NCBI GenBank assembly: GCA_002794035.1
Contig: PCXQ01000005.1
Coordinates: 1-64,000, forward strand
Reading direction: 5' to 3'
From: Candidatus Yanofskybacteria bacterium CG10_big_fil_rev_8_21_14_0_10_36_16
GTDB taxonomy: Bacteria; Patescibacteria; Paceibacteria; 2-02-FULL-40-12; IGHO2-01-FULL-4-A
DNA length: 64,000 bases
Of the stretch, positions 9,246 to 16,350 are shown one piece after another. Each line of letters begins with the position of its first letter. Within the stretch, counting starts at the first letter, position 1. The translations under genes were made by a program, and so were the position numbers. The notes under the pieces were generated by a model, which had not been told where the DNA came from, did no database searches, and saw only the letters and a list, made by a program, of their open reading frames with translations.

Positions 9246-9909
9246 TATTTAAGGGGTGGCCGTCGAATAAACGGCGGTCACCCCTCTGTGGCGCAGTCCC
9301 GGCATGATCGAGTCCCTATTCAAGTGTGGGACGGTACTACCGGCTTGACTGAGCCTACCAGCGTCTTATCACCCAAGACCGGTTCCGAGCTAAGCTTGGA
9401 TTCATGGGAATTGGGTTCGGCGCCAGTTTTAGAAAGTGCGGGGGGCCAGACACTCTGTTTTGGCCTGGATCACCTCCTCCATCCGATAGATTTCGGTCTG
9501 TTCCGCAAGACCGACGGATGTGGTGTCTGGCCCCTCTGGGTTTAATTAAAGCACTTTTACTTAAACCCAGAAAGGTCAACAGTTGATAATTTTAAAAATT
9601 AAAGTTGGCAGGGTTGATCTACTTTTTTTCCGATGAGCACTAAGCACCAAAGGAGGAGGATCCGGAAAAAAGGTACTCAATGCTCAATGTTGCAGACAAG
9701 CAACCCTGCCAAATCAATCTATAATTTTAACATTTCAGACTAATTTGGCAGGATATAAATTTTGTGAAAATAACAGGTGTGGGGAGTGTTAATTACAAGA
9801 ATTACATTCTCCCCACACAACATTCCAACAAAGAACAATCGGTAAATATCACCGGAATTACTAAAAAACACAGTGTTTTCAAGCAATTCCAGTAACATAC
9901 CCGACCTAT
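9246..9909 (-). ncRNA. Candidate large structured non-coding RNA (about 660 nt)
   Basis: This stretch has a strong minus-strand promoter (9916-9943) and ends in a terminator (9253-9284), with no convincing gene between. It contains long perfect or near-perfect stems: 9849-9859 with 9885-9895; 9777-9786 with 9809-9818; 9620-9632 with 9663-9675; 9536-9545 with 9561-9570; and 9442-9453 with 9523-9534, which encloses CATCCG/CGGATG and CGGTC/GACCG. The strand 9701-9714 can pair either with 9743-9752 or with 9605-9616, a switch-like choice. RNase P, tmRNA and SRP signature sequences were not found. Much of it is GC-rich against an AT-rich background. Its function is unknown. Confidence 0.55.
9253..9284 (-). 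terminator. Terminator of the large structured RNA
   Basis: On the minus strand GGGGTGACCGCCG pairs with CGGCCACCCC around a short loop and is followed by TTAAATATTTTTTTT. Confidence 0.75.
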
Positions 9910-9915
9910 ATAAAT

Positions 9916-9943
9916 ATTATACCAAATACACAGACAAAGTCAA
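9916..9943 (-). promoter_or_regulatory. Promoter of the large structured RNA
   Basis: Minus strand TTGACT (9943-9938), 16-nt spacer, extended -10 TGGTATAAT (core 9921-9916). It sits just downstream of the proS stop codon and drives transcription away from proS, in the same direction. Confidence 0.7.
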
Positions 9944-9966
9944 GCACTTTTATGAATCAGATGGCT

Positions 9967-11196
9967 TTAAATTTCTTCTCCTAATTTTTCTATTTCTACC
10001 AGCTTGAATTCGCTTTCATTTCTTTTTTTAATTTCTACCTGATTTTTCTCTGATGTTTTATCACTTACCACAATTCTCAAAGGACAACCTATCAAATCTG
10101 CATCAGCAAATTTCTCTCCCGCAGTTTTATCTGTCCTGTCATCATATAAAATATCAATATTTTGTTCAAGCAAATCGCTGTAAATTTTTTCTCCCTTTCC
10201 TTCCTTTGTTAAGTCAACAAAATAAACACGATAAGGGGCAATTTCCTCAGGCCACAAAATCCCCTTGTCGTCGTAACTTACCTCTGTCACAGTACCCATT
10301 ACCCTACCAATACCTATACCATATGAACCCATAACAACTGCGTGCTTTTCTCCTTTTTCATCTGAATACTTAAGATTAAAGGCATCTGAATACTTTGTTC
10401 CAAGAGGAAAAATATTGCCCACCTCAATTGATTTTTTTTCAATAATTTCGCCATCGCAATTCGGACATTTATCTTTAAGTTTTGATATCTCTTGATTTTC
10501 CGCATATTCGCATTTTGAACACACAAAAATAGTATCTTCTCCCACATCAGAGAGCACTTGGAACTCATGGGTGTTTTGTGCTGTAAAATCTCCCCCTGCA
10601 GCAATTGTATAATACGCATTTAGTCCGCATCGCTTGAAAATTTTCATGTATGCATCTTTTACTTTGCCGTAAAAATCAAGCATGTCTTTTTCATTAGCAT
10701 GAAAACTATATAAATCTTTCATCATAAATTCTCGGCCTCTTAAAAGCCCCGACTTAGCTCTTGGCTCATTTCTAAATTTTGTTTGTATTTGATATGCAGA
10801 AAAAGGCAAGTCCTTATAAGAATTAATAAATTTTGTAGCAATTTCGGTAATTACCTCCTCGTGTGTCCAACCAAGAACAAACTGAGATTGACTAGCTTCT
10901 TCTTTACCCTCGCCAATCTTAAAACCTATTTCAACATCCCAGCGACCGGTAGTATCAAGATATTTCTTCTCAACAAGGGCGGGCATGAATATTTCCTGTC
11001 CCCCAATAGCATTCATTTCTTCTCTTATAATATTTGATATTTTGGTAGCCACTCGCCAGCCAAGAGGCAAAAAAGTATAAACACCTGCTGAATTTTTATA
11101 AACAAAGCCTCCTCGCTCTAAAAGCTTTGCGTTAGTACTTACCTCTCCTGCAGGATTTTCTCTAGTTGTGCTTGTAAATAATTTAGATAATCTCAT
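9967..11196 (-). CDS. proS: Prolyl-tRNA synthetase, short form without editing insertion
   Basis: 409 residues. Class II synthetase that charges tRNA-Pro. The motif 1 region is near VYTFLPLGWRVA, motif 2 is around TKFRNEPRAKSGLLRGREF, and motif 3 is GSYGIGIGRVMG; the C-terminal anticodon-binding domain starts near IAPYRVYFV. Bacterial ProS proteins of the common type are about 570 residues because an editing (INS) domain of about 180 residues lies between motifs 2 and 3. Here motif 2 is followed by only about 130 residues before motif 3, with a small zinc-ribbon-like CSKCEYAEN / CPNCDG pair. Confidence 0.93.
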   Translation of the reverse strand: MRLSKLFTSTTRENPAGEVSTNAKLLERGGFVYKNSAGVYTFLPLGWRVATKISNIIREEMNAIGGQEIFMPALVEKKYLDTTGRWDVEIGFKIGEGKEEASQSQFVLGWTHEEVITEIATKFINSYKDLPFSAYQIQTKFRNEPRAKSGLLRGREFMMKDLYSFHANEKDMLDFYGKVKDAYMKIFKRCGLNAYYTIAAGGDFTAQNTHEFQVLSDVGEDTIFVCSKCEYAENQEISKLKDKCPNCDGEIIEKKSIEVGNIFPLGTKYSDAFNLKYSDEKGEKHAVVMGSYGIGIGRVMGTVTEVSYDDKGILWPEEIAPYRVYFVDLTKEGKGEKIYSDLLEQNIDILYDDRTDKTAGEKFADADLIGCPLRIVVSDKTSEKNQVEIKKRNESEFKLVEIEKLGEEI

Positions 11197-11215
11197 AAAC
11201 TAAATAGTAACAAAA

Positions 11216-11239
11216 AAGGAGCCGGTGTTCCAGCTCCTT
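11216..11239 (-). terminator. Terminator of the GC-rich small gene
   Basis: AAGGAGC / GCTCCTT stem on the minus strand followed by TTTTTTG. Confidence 0.75.
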
Positions 11240-11261
11240 AACGATCCTGAGCTAGGATCTG

Positions 11262-11582
11262 CTAACCAACCATCCCCTGTTCAGAGGCCCACTCCCAGGC
11301 GCACCTGGAGTACCTCCGCCCGCGAGGCAGACGAGACGAATCGGGATCGTCAACGAAGGTCTCTTCATTGGGCACATCATTGGGCACATCGGAAATGGCC
11401 AAGAGAACCCCGAAAGGCCGCCTCTGCAACCGGACCTCGGGGGTCGGATCCCAATATTCATCGTAGAGCTTGCCCTTCTCGACATCGGGCCCACCGTATC
11501 TTTCGCCCTCCTTCTTGATCCGCCGCCCCCTGCCGGGAGCAACAAAAAACCTGCTGTTCGGTGTTGGCCGAAACTGGTTCAT
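11262..11582 (-). CDS. GC-rich orphan protein, 106 residues
   Basis: I do not recognise this protein. It starts at an ATG preceded by a very strong Shine-Dalgarno AAGGAGGTG 7 nt away, has a promoter (11613-11641) and its own terminator (11216-11239), so it is expressed as a single unit. The protein is basic and Arg/Pro/Gly-rich at the start (APGRGRRIKKEGERYGG) and acidic in the middle. It contains the exact tandem duplication DVPNDVPN, encoded by a 12-bp direct repeat. Third codon positions are mostly G or C, unlike every neighbouring gene, which points to acquisition from elsewhere. No membrane segment or cysteine cluster is visible. Confidence 0.7.
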   Translation of the reverse strand: MNQFRPTPNSRFFVAPGRGRRIKKEGERYGGPDVEKGKLYDEYWDPTPEVRLQRRPFGVLLAISDVPNDVPNEETFVDDPDSSRLPRGRRYSRCAWEWASEQGMVG

Positions 11583-11612
11583 TTGAACGCACCTCCTTGG
11601 TGGTATGTTATA

Positions 11613-11641
11613 ATATTAACATATTTTAAATAATTAGTCAA
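11613..11641 (-). promoter_or_regulatory. Promoter of the GC-rich small gene
   Basis: Minus strand TTGACT (11641-11636), 17-nt spacer, TAATAT (11618-11613). A TATAAC is also present 1 nt further down. Confidence 0.55.
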
Positions 11642-11652
11642 AACAAATAAAA

Positions 11653-11668
11653 ACCCCGAATGAGGGGT
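11653..11668 (-). terminator. Bidirectional terminator after the 11685 gene
   Basis: ACCCC / GGGGT stem flanked by A run and T run on both sides. Confidence 0.65.
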
Positions 11669-11684
11669 TTTTTAATATTTTTAT

Positions 11685-12047
11685 TTAAATTTTTATGTCT
11701 TCATCATCGTAATTACTTTTGGAACATGTTCCGGGTAGATGAAAGTACTCTATATTATCAAAATCTGGCCTCATCTTTTTGGTTTTTTTATCACGAATTT
11801 TTTCAGCAAGAGACATTATATGAGAACCTGGAGGCATCATATTTCCACATCCTTCACATCTATGCTCTTTTTTGGTTGATCTTATTCTTTTTCTATAATG
11901 ACTATCGTAATCAGCCCAACCATGTTGTTCCCATCCACCAATTTTAATTCCAAGTTTTTTTTCTCTTGTTGTTTTCAATTTTGGTTTTTTCACTTCTTTC
12001 TTTGGCTCCTCTAATTTAAAATCAAATAATTCTTTTTGTTCAGGCAT
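11685..12047 (-). CDS. Small basic protein with CxxC zinc motif
   Basis: About 120 residues from the ATG at 12047; a TTG two codons upstream is also possible. The N-terminal third is a Lys/Glu-rich charged stretch. The C-terminal part carries HRCEGCGNMMPPG and a lone later cysteine in PGTCSK, compatible with one zinc site. Such a layout suits a small nucleic-acid-binding protein, but no family is recognised. It is followed by a bidirectional terminator and preceded by a family A repeat. Confidence 0.6.
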   Translation of the reverse strand: MPEQKELFDFKLEEPKKEVKKPKLKTTREKKLGIKIGGWEQHGWADYDSHYRKRIRSTKKEHRCEGCGNMMPPGSHIMSLAEKIRDKKTKKMRPDFDNIEYFHLPGTCSKSNYDDEDIKI

Positions 12048-12073
12048 ACACAATCGGCAACTTCTTGTTTACT

Positions 12074-12176
12074 CAAGTTCAAGGCAAAATAGTTGAGGAA
12101 TGATGAGGCGTACTGTAGATACGTCGAGTTATTCCGAAACTATTTTAACGAAGAAATTGGGCAAACCCGTAGGGCT
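12074..12176 (+). repeat. Dispersed hairpin repeat family A, copy 2
   Basis: Shares TTCAAGGCAAAATAG, GAGGCGTAC and TTTTAACGAAGAAATTGG with copy 1 in the same order. The internal stem AATAGTT..GGAAT / ATTCC..AACTATT differs in sequence from the stem of copy 3 but is still paired. Confidence 0.75.
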
Positions 12177-12232
12177 TGATTAGTTTAGGCTCGTCATTTT
12201 GAGGCTTACTAATCAAGCAAGGAGTTGAGTCT

Positions 12233-13315
12233 TTAGAAAAACTTAAATATGTCCTTAGTAGTCACATAAAGCATAAGCAAAATCAACAAAGCAAATCCGG
12301 CGGTATTTACTATATTCTCAACATTCCTAGAAATAGGCCTTCTTCTTACTTTCTCAATAATTATAAAAAGCAAGCGTCCGCCATCAAGAGCCGGAAAAGG
12401 TATAATATTTAACACAGCAAGGTTTACTGAAATCAATGCAGTGAACTGCATCAAGTAAGTAATACCGAGACGTGTTGCCTGACCGGTAATAATAGCTATC
12501 CCCACAGGACCGGTTAACTCAACCCCTGCCTTGCCAGTTGTAAATAAATTCTTGATTATTGTACCATAACCCACAAATGTGTTTATGGTAACAATGGCGG
12601 TGCTTTCAATACCCTTAATAGGCACTTGATACCACGGATACTTTATAATCCCCGTCTGAGCTAAAGCAATACCTGTAGCGCCCTGCCCTTCTGGAGGATC
12701 AATTCTTGGGGTCATAACCACCTCGCTTATCTCTTCTCCTTTCCTTATTAAAAATGTCAATTCTTCACCCGCATATTCGTTAATGGTCTCCTGGGTTTTT
12801 TCTATGCTTTCTGCTCTAACCTGCTCACCTCCTATAAGAAACCCGAATATTTCATCCAAAGGAACAATGCCAGCCTCGTCTGCAGGACTATCTTTAGCAA
12901 TTTCTATTATTTGTATTTTCAAATCCTTTGCCCTAGAAGCCATGTCTTCATCTAACAACCCCACCCTTAATCCAAAGGCATTTCCTATTGTTAACAAAAC
13001 AAAAGCCAAAAGTAGGTTCATTACTACTCCAGCCACAATAACCTTTGATCTAACTCCTGCGGGTTTTGAAGCAAAGCTTCTAGGATTGTTTTTGTCTTCT
13101 CCGTCTTCGCCTAATATTTTCACGAAACCTCCAAAAGGTATCCAGTTTATAGAATACATCGTTTCTCCTTTTTTAATTCCCCAAATACGCGGAGGAAAAC
13201 CAAACCCAAATTCTTCTACCTTCATTCCAGATCTTTTAGCAGTCAGAAAATGGCCCAACTCGTGGACAAAAATTAAAATCCCAAGAACGATTATAAAAAT
13301 AATTGCTGTAAGCAT
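12233..13315 (-). CDS. rseP: Site-2 membrane zinc protease, RseP/M50 family
   Basis: 360 residues. The active-site HExxH is at H18-E-L-G-H22 in the first membrane helix and the second metal-binding block is FPALDGGRLLF near residue 310. Between them is a PDZ domain (about 120-200), with membrane helices after it. Enzymes of this family cut membrane-anchored anti-sigma factors or leftover signal peptides inside the membrane. No sigma or anti-sigma gene is next to it, so the substrate is open. Confidence 0.9.
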   Translation of the reverse strand: MLTAIIFIIVLGILIFVHELGHFLTAKRSGMKVEEFGFGFPPRIWGIKKGETMYSINWIPFGGFVKILGEDGEDKNNPRSFASKPAGVRSKVIVAGVVMNLLLAFVLLTIGNAFGLRVGLLDEDMASRAKDLKIQIIEIAKDSPADEAGIVPLDEIFGFLIGGEQVRAESIEKTQETINEYAGEELTFLIRKGEEISEVVMTPRIDPPEGQGATGIALAQTGIIKYPWYQVPIKGIESTAIVTINTFVGYGTIIKNLFTTGKAGVELTGPVGIAIITGQATRLGITYLMQFTALISVNLAVLNIIPFPALDGGRLLFIIIEKVRRRPISRNVENIVNTAGFALLILLMLYVTTKDIFKFF

Positions 13316-13438
13316 AGTTTGATTAATTTATATTGATATTAAGATTAACATAATTAAAACAATTTTAAAACAAAAAGGCCAATATTAAAAATTTTGGTCT
13401 TACTCCGTCCATGAAGATAAGCGCCAAAACAATGACCA

Positions 13439-13547
13439 AAAATATCCTATCTCGAATTCTCAAGAGCGGGGTTGACCCCGCCCTTGAGGATGAGTGTCGG
13501 AATGATGATCAAAATATCCTATCTCGAATTCTCAAGAGCGGGGTTGA
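13439..13547 (+). repeat. Tandem 37-bp direct repeat containing family B core
   Basis: The 37-bp unit at 13439-13475 recurs exactly at 13511-13547. Each unit ends with CTCAAGAGCGGGGTTGAC. The first copy runs on into a near-perfect palindrome (CCCCGCCCTTGAG). The second copy supplies TTGACA at 13544 as a possible -35 for the gene at 13596. The remaining space between 13316 and 13595 holds nothing else that I can see. Confidence 0.75.
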
Positions 13548-13595
13548 CACTTTATTGCTTTGTGTGTACCTTAAGGTGACAAAGGAGGTGAGGAA

Positions 13596-13994
13596 ATGCA
13601 GCCAACACCCAATGAAACCAAGATCCTTGAGCTGGCAAATGAAATTACAGACATCCTAAATAGCAGTAGATACTTACACTACATCATCTTGGCTGAACAA
13701 AAATGCACATGCTGCAACCCTTCCCTTACTAAGTTCTTTATACTAGACAAGGATAACGGCTGGGTAAAGAGAGCCGAAAATTCTCGTGCACAACACCATG
13801 AACACAGAGAAGCTGAAGTAGATGATTTAGCATTTGCCATTAGAGAATTCCAAGAAGTAAATTACGGCGAAAGAGACACGGCGCCAAAAAAGAGCAGCAC
13901 CGAAGAGGAAGCGCTGATCAGATCATTGCAAAAAGGAAAAACATTTTTGTTAGAATATAACAAACTGCCTTCCTTAATTAAAATATCCGCTTAA
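13596..13994 (+). CDS. Orphan protein with clustered cysteines, 132 residues
   Basis: I do not recognise this protein. Its start is set by AAAGGAGGTG ending 6 nt before the ATG. A candidate promoter is TTGACA (13544-13549), 17 nt, TACCTT (13567-13572), with the -35 inside a repeat copy. The protein is mostly helical and charged, with a compact CTCC cluster near residue 40 that could bind a metal. The last four codons (KISA) and the stop lie inside a palindrome shared with the convergent rplU gene, which overlaps by 4 bp. It has no close neighbour on its own strand. Confidence 0.65.
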   Translation: MQPTPNETKILELANEITDILNSSRYLHYIILAEQKCTCCNPSLTKFFILDKDNGWVKRAENSRAQHHEHREAEVDDLAFAIREFQEVNYGERDTAPKKSSTEEEALIRSLQKGKTFLLEYNKLPSLIKISA

Positions 13995-14004
13995 GCGGAT
14001 ATTT
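13981..14004. terminator. Palindromic terminator shared by two convergent genes
   Basis: AAATATCCGC / GCGGATATTT with TTAA at the centre. It contains the stop codons of both genes, each of which reads KISA-stop through its half. T-rich tracts follow on both strands. Confidence 0.75.
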
Positions 14005-14359
14005 TTAATATTTCAACTTTAGTAAATGGCTGTTTGTGTCCCTTTTTCTTTTTGTATCTTGTTTTACTTGAATACTTAAATACAATTTTCTTTTTTTCTT
14101 TACCCTGCTCAAGAATACGAGCGTGAACTTTCGCTCCGCCAACTAAGGGCTGCCCAACTTGCAGTGAGCTTGCTTGTGGCGAGGAACTCGAATCCGCCGA
14201 ACTGTTTTTACCCTCATTAGATTTCCCGTTAGATACCATTAATACTTCCTCAAAATCAAATTCTTGACCCGCTTCGCCATCTAGTTTTTCAACTAAAATT
14301 TTATCGCCCTCAGCGACTTTGTATTGCTTTCCTCCTGTTTTTATTATTGCGAATGACAT
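13991..14359 (-). CDS. rplU: 50S ribosomal protein L21 with serine-rich insertion
   Basis: 122 residues; usual L21 is about 103. The start (SFAIIKTGGKQYKV) and end (KKKKGHKQPFTKVEI) are typical. The extra length is a Ser/Asn-rich segment at about residues 47-66 (GKNSSADSSSSPQASS), placed where L21 normally has a short turn before the VG-x-P block. It binds 23S rRNA in the large subunit. rpmA (L27), the usual next gene, is not adjacent. Confidence 0.93.
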   Translation of the reverse strand: MSFAIIKTGGKQYKVAEGDKILVEKLDGEAGQEFDFEEVLMVSNGKSNEGKNSSADSSSSPQASSLQVGQPLVGGAKVHARILEQGKEKKKIVFKYSSKTRYKKKKGHKQPFTKVEILKISA

Positions 14360-14398
14360 ATTTAAATCTAATTACTAATTACTAAAGTTTATATCATA

Positions 14399-14770
14399 TT
14401 ATAATATTCGGGTCAATATTAAAACTGTAATCAAAACAAAAAATCCCGTAACTAAATTTAAGATTAAATTTGCAGTTTTGGGCTTTAATCTAACCCCGGG
14501 TATTTTATTAAGATAAGTAGCAATACAAGAATTAGCATAATATTTAATTTTCGGGTTGTATAACTTTCTTAATCTAATTTCCCAAATAGTTAAAGGACAC
14601 CCCTTAAAAGGTATTCTTGTTAGCACTGCCAAAATTACCGCTATAAAATAATAAACTGCTAAATTTTTATAAAAAAACAAAAATATGCCACCTACCAAAA
14701 AAACTAAAATAGAAATTATATGCACCCACAAAATAGCATCCGCCGCCAATTTATACTTTCTAATGTTCAT
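14399..14770 (-). CDS. DUF2784-like small membrane protein
   Basis: 123 residues with four predicted membrane helices (about 10-30, 33-50 and two near the C-terminus). The segment IPFKGCPLTIWEIRLRK matches the conserved loop 'CPLT..E..LR' of DUF2784 proteins, whose function is unknown. It lies between rplU and gdhA on the same strand, separated from gdhA by a terminator. Confidence 0.6.
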   Translation of the reverse strand: MNIRKYKLAADAILWVHIISILVFLVGGIFLFFYKNLAVYYFIAVILAVLTRIPFKGCPLTIWEIRLRKLYNPKIKYYANSCIATYLNKIPGVRLKPKTANLILNLVTGFFVLITVLILTRIL

Positions 14771-14800
14771 GTTTTTATTATAACATTATTTATAATAAAA

Positions 14801-14818
14801 ACCCCGCTCAGACGGGGT
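14801..14818 (-). terminator. Terminator of gdhA
   Basis: ACCCCG..CGGGGT stem followed on the minus strand by TTTTTATT. Confidence 0.75.
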
Positions 14819-14833
14819 TAAAAATTTTAAAAA

Positions 14834-16213
14834 TCAAAGTCCTTTGGCAACCATGGCATCAGCCACTCTTACAAAACCTCCAATATTCGCTCCTTTAACA
14901 TAATTAATAATGCCATCTCTTTCTTCGCCATACTTAACACAAGTGGCATGGATGTTAAGCATTATTTTTTCTAATTTTTCATAAACAACCTGCCTTTCCC
15001 ATCTACCAATCATTTTATTTTGTTCCATTTCAAGGTGCGACACAGACACCCCGCCGGCATTTGCAGCCTTCCCCGGTCCGAATAAAATATCGTTATTCAA
15101 AAAATAATCAACGGCTTCCTCAGTACTAGACATATTGGAACCTTCTGCAACAGCCAAAACACCATTCTTAACCAAGGCTCGGGCATCTTCTTCATCAATC
15201 TCATTCTCTGTAGCACAAGGCAGGGCCACATCACATTCAATATTCTTCCACGGCTTTTCACCCTCAAAATATTCTGCTTCATCAAATCGTTTTACATAGT
15301 TACTGATTCTCCAATTACGATCATTGGCCTTAGACCTCATAACAAATTCTAACTTTTCTTTACTGATGCCTTCTTTGTCATATATAAATCCTTTGGAATC
15401 AGACATGGTTATTACTTTTGCTCCATAAGAATTTGCGAGCTCAACAGCAAACTGAGAAACATTGCCAGAACCTGAAACAGCAACTTCTTTACCCCTAAAA
15501 GATTCAGAAACCGTTTTAAGCATTGCGTCTGTGAACATAATCAGACCATATCCCGTAGCTTCGGGTCTTAACTCAACTCCGCCAAGTTCCAAACTTTTAC
15601 CTGTAATGACTCCGGGAAAATACTGCCCTCCCACAATGTCAGTATAAGCACTGAACAACTTGTTTATCGTCCATTGATCTACGCCCTTGTCTCCGGCTGG
15701 AACATCTAAATCAGGGCCAATAAAAGTACTAAGCTTCGCCATAAAGGCCTGACAAAATCTAATAATCTCATCGTCTGTTTTACCCTTTGGGTCAAAATCG
15801 GAACCGCCCTTAGCTCCTCCCATAGGCTGACCTGTCAAAGAATTTTTAAATGTCTGTTCAAACGCTAAAAATTTTAAAATACCCAAGTTGACTGAAGGAT
15901 GGAATCTCAATCCTCCTTTATACGTTCCAAGAGCTCGATTGTGCTTTACTCTATAGCCCTTGTTTATAACCAATTTTCCCAAAGAATCATACCACTTCAC
16001 CTTAAAAATATCTACTGCATCAAACTCAACTAAATCATTCAGAATTCCTCTTTTTTGATAATCTGCGTTATTCCTCACAACAGGCCAAATCCATTTTACG
16101 ACACCAAAAACAGCCTGCAAGAACTCTTTTTGAAAAGGATAATGACTCTCTAAATCCCGCATAAAAATATCAACTTCGTTGGCATAAGCATGTCGAGAAT
16201 GAATTTCCAGCAT
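14834..16213 (-). CDS. gdhA: Glutamate dehydrogenase, NADP-type
   Basis: 459 residues, the length of hexameric GDH. It interconverts glutamate with 2-oxoglutarate and ammonia. The glutamate-binding block GGAKGGSDFDPKGK (about 130) and the nucleotide-binding turn SGSGNVSQFAVE (about 245) are clear. AAGGA lies 7 nt upstream of the ATG. It has its own terminator, so it is a single unit, preceded by an acyl-CoA dehydrogenase gene in the same direction. Together they hint at amino-acid catabolism or balancing of nitrogen. Confidence 0.93.
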   Translation of the reverse strand: MLEIHSRHAYANEVDIFMRDLESHYPFQKEFLQAVFGVVKWIWPVVRNNADYQKRGILNDLVEFDAVDIFKVKWYDSLGKLVINKGYRVKHNRALGTYKGGLRFHPSVNLGILKFLAFEQTFKNSLTGQPMGGAKGGSDFDPKGKTDDEIIRFCQAFMAKLSTFIGPDLDVPAGDKGVDQWTINKLFSAYTDIVGGQYFPGVITGKSLELGGVELRPEATGYGLIMFTDAMLKTVSESFRGKEVAVSGSGNVSQFAVELANSYGAKVITMSDSKGFIYDKEGISKEKLEFVMRSKANDRNWRISNYVKRFDEAEYFEGEKPWKNIECDVALPCATENEIDEEDARALVKNGVLAVAEGSNMSSTEEAVDYFLNNDILFGPGKAANAGGVSVSHLEMEQNKMIGRWERQVVYEKLEKIMLNIHATCVKYGEERDGIINYVKGANIGGFVRVADAMVAKGL

Positions 16214-16320
16214 TGCTCTTTCCTTATTTTCAAAAAACTTTATAACCCAGTTTCAAACTATCTCCACTAAAAAATATGTCAATATTCAAAAAAATACATT
16301 TTGTTTCCCCATAATAAAAA

Positions 16321-16336
16321 CCCCGCGTTAGCAGGG
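16321..16336 (-). terminator. Weak terminator of the acyl-CoA dehydrogenase gene
   Basis: CCCTGC / GCGGGG stem with TAAC loop followed by TTTTTATTATG on the minus strand. Confidence 0.5.
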
Positions 16337-16350
16337 CAAATTAAAAATAA

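Noticed and set aside
9288..9586. Overlapping reading frames on both strands in the structured-RNA region
   Set aside because: No ribosome sites, a weak start on the minus strand, low-complexity unrelated translations, and the DNA is occupied by paired stems.
9246..9909. RNase P RNA or tmRNA
   Set aside because: The conserved RNase P blocks and the tmRNA alanine-tRNA-like ends and tag frame were not found; the transcript is also too long for either.
11225..11518. Plus-strand frame opposite the GC-rich gene
   Set aside because: A shadow caused by high GC. The minus frame has promoter, ribosome site and terminator; this one has none.
13439..13547. Minimal CRISPR array (37-bp repeats with a 35-bp spacer)
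   Set aside because: Only two copies, no cas genes, and the unit contains the family B core found elsewhere without array structure.
13411..13659. 82-codon frame across the tandem repeat
   Set aside because: It only translates the repeat twice, overlaps the true start at 13596 and has no ribosome site.
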